NCBI GenBank assembly: GCA_021852225.1
Contig: JAJZOA010000368.1
Coordinates: 1 to 6,235 of the forward strand
Length of the DNA stretch: 6,235 bases
Source of the DNA: Planctomycetota bacterium
GTDB taxonomy: Bacteria; Planctomycetota; Phycisphaerae; WQYP01
Direction of reading: 5' to 3'
Below are positions 5,264 to 6,235 of this stretch, in pieces (within the stretch, counting starts at the first letter, position 1; every line of letters begins with the position of its first letter). Made by a program: the position numbers and the translations under genes. The notes beneath the pieces are model-generated. The model was not told where the DNA came from and searched no databases. It saw only the letters and a program-made list of their open reading frames with translations.

Positions 5264-5266
5264 CAA
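5233..5266. promoter_or_regulatory. interrupted dyad overlapping the promoter, possible operator
   Basis: The inner arms GCCCA (5244-5248) and TGGGC (5251-5255) and the outer arms TTGAC (5233-5237) and GTCAA (5262-5266) are all complementary about one centre, between 5249 and 5250. The dyad spans 34 bases with ten paired positions in two blocks. It covers the -35, the spacer and most of the -10. This layout suits a dimeric or tetrameric repressor, but no regulator is identified. Confidence 0.5.
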
Positions 5267-5292
5267 AGGATTATTGTGCCGGAGTAATATAA

Positions 5293-6235
5293 ATGGCGGG
5301 TTATAAGGTTGGAATTGCCGTGGTACTCATACTGCTGGCGGTTGTGGTGGGCATTGCTGTATATGCCTTGTGGCCGGGCGGCCTGGGGCAGGCTTCATCC
5401 CATGCCATGCGCAGAGGGTTCCTTCAGGCGATCCGTGTGCATCAGTCCATGGGGGCTTTGGCCCCGGCCACCACTGGAACCGGCGCCGGGCATTTATATA
5501 TGAAGGCGTATAGAAAGCTTGTGGCCCTTGCGCCTGACGCCGATGCCCTGGACAACGCCCGCCACAACACCGCCCCGGAAAAAGACCCGCAATTAATGAA
5601 AATTCTCTCACTCCTGGAACAGGCGGCCACGCGATCTATGGGCCGCAAGCATCTGGTGTTTGGTTCCAGTTTGCCGATTCCCGCCGTGGATGACCCGGTC
5701 GCGGATCGGATTTCCGCACTCGGCGATATCTGTTCGACCGCCGGGGCCGGACTGATGGTGGATGGCAAGCCGCACGCGGCGGAAAAAGCCCTGCAAGCCT
5801 GCGCACTGTTTGGTCAGCGGGTGTGGCGACGGGGACTGCTGGTTTCCGTCCGCGGCAATGCTTTGGGTGCGATGGAGTTTGGCGTGCAGGGACTCGAACA
5901 GATGTACAAACAAAACGGACCGCTTGCCAATCCGGAAAAATACAGTCTGTGCAAAAAATTGCGCCGGGCGATTGCCGTGGCCACAAAAAAATGGTTTGCA
6001 AAACTTGGATTCGTCTGCGTGACCGATCCGCGCGCCGCGGATATGGTATACATTGTCAAACATGACAAGGATTTATCCTGGCGGATTGCAGCCATCATGG
6101 AACTTGGCGTTGCCCGCTGGGCCACAGACTATTCCCCGCGTGCCGATGCCATTAAACACTATTTGAATCAGCGGACCTTAAGCCAGAATAAATGGATCCG
6201 CCGTGCCGCCAAATGCGCGGCCGGAATAACGCTCC
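5293..6235 (+). CDS. membrane-anchored helical protein, unknown function, C-terminus cut by window
   Basis: An open frame of 314 codons without a stop runs to the right edge. The ATG at 5293 has GGAG (5281-5284) 8 bases upstream. Residues 1-5 (MAGYK) are followed by one hydrophobic segment at about 6-26 made of Val, Ile, Leu, Ala and Gly. This predicts a signal anchor with the rest outside the cytoplasmic membrane, since no cleavage motif or lipobox Cys is evident. The remainder is polar and probably mostly helical. Residues 157-205 resemble a TPR-like helical pair (AAEKALQACALFGQRV and following). Residues 244-314 resemble HEAT-type repeats: SWRIAAIMELG, then WIRRAAKCAAG at the edge. Four Cys are present (147, 170, 220, 242). 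I recognise no catalytic motif and no named family. A scaffold or binding role would be a guess. Coding potential is supported by the ribosome binding site, the promoter and the long open frame. Confidence 0.75.
   Translation, partial: MAGYKVGIAVVLILLAVVVGIAVYALWPGGLGQASSHAMRRGFLQAIRVHQSMGALAPATTGTGAGHLYMKAYRKLVALAPDADALDNARHNTAPEKDPQLMKILSLLEQAATRSMGRKHLVFGSSLPIPAVDDPVADRISALGDICSTAGAGLMVDGKPHAAEKALQACALFGQRVWRRGLLVSVRGNALGAMEFGVQGLEQMYKQNGPLANPEKYSLCKKLRRAIAVATKKWFAKLGFVCVTDPRAADMVYIVKHDKDLSWRIAAIMELGVARWATDYSPRADAIKHYLNQRTLSQNKWIRRAAKCAAGITL

Larger units (their letters stand above)
4809..5292. other. intergenic region between divergent folP and the anchored protein
   Basis: These 484 bases contain no intact gene. 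From the left they hold the folP ribosome binding site and promoter, a transposase remnant (homology at 4980-5084), GC-rich hairpin DNA at 4893-4919, a small minus-strand terminator-like hairpin at 5115-5134, about 100 bases (5135-5232) in which I recognise nothing, and the promoter and dyad of the rightmost gene. The open frame on the plus strand at 4848-5126 opposes the remnant, has no recognisable motif and is not called. Confidence 0.6.

Noticed and set aside
5327..6125. Several minus-strand open frames under the rightmost gene
   Set aside because: They overlap one another, lack ribosome binding sites and motifs, and oppose a continuous plus-strand frame of 314 codons with a good start site.

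Overview
The window is a stretch of bacterial chromosome, moderately GC-rich by eye, with five complete genes, one gene running off the right edge, and one remnant of a mobile element. The organism is most likely a planctomycete, perhaps Phycisphaerae-like. This is an inference from three things: the McsA/UVR protein, a small PIN-like protein beginning MQFLFHGN, and an anchored helical-repeat protein. No rRNA or marker protein is present to settle it.

Left part, plus strand. A perfect TATAAT box (16-21) and a perfect 28-nt palindrome (31-58) precede a class III PLP-dependent aminotransferase of the acetylornithine/ornithine type (105-1316). After a short gap comes an McsA-like zinc-ribbon/UVR protein (1429-2106). 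Its expected partner, the arginine kinase gene mcsB, is not adjacent.

Middle part, minus strand, convergent with the above. Read right to left, the genes are folP, dihydropteroate synthase (4808-3906), a degenerate PIN-like protein (3763-3368), and an APH/methylthioribose-kinase-fold phosphotransferase (3299-2172). The gaps are 142 and 68 bases. They could be one transcript from the folP promoter, but no shared pathway is evident. folP has an exact GGAGG Shine-Dalgarno and an exact TATAAT, and an unusual second substrate loop.

Right part. The 484 bases between the divergent folP and the last gene hold an N-terminal fragment of a Y1 (IS200/RAYT-like) transposase reading toward folP. Its reading frame ends inside the folP -10 box. 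Next is a promoter whose -35 and -10 region lies within a symmetric interrupted dyad (5233-5266), and then a membrane-anchored, largely helical protein of unknown function (5293 to the window end, C-terminus missing).

Functionally this looks like housekeeping: arginine or related amino acid metabolism, folate synthesis and protein quality control. There is no CRISPR array, RNA gene, intact mobile element or recognisable defence system. The best leads are the regulatory palindromes, the folP substrate loop and the transposon remnant that has become part of the folP upstream region.
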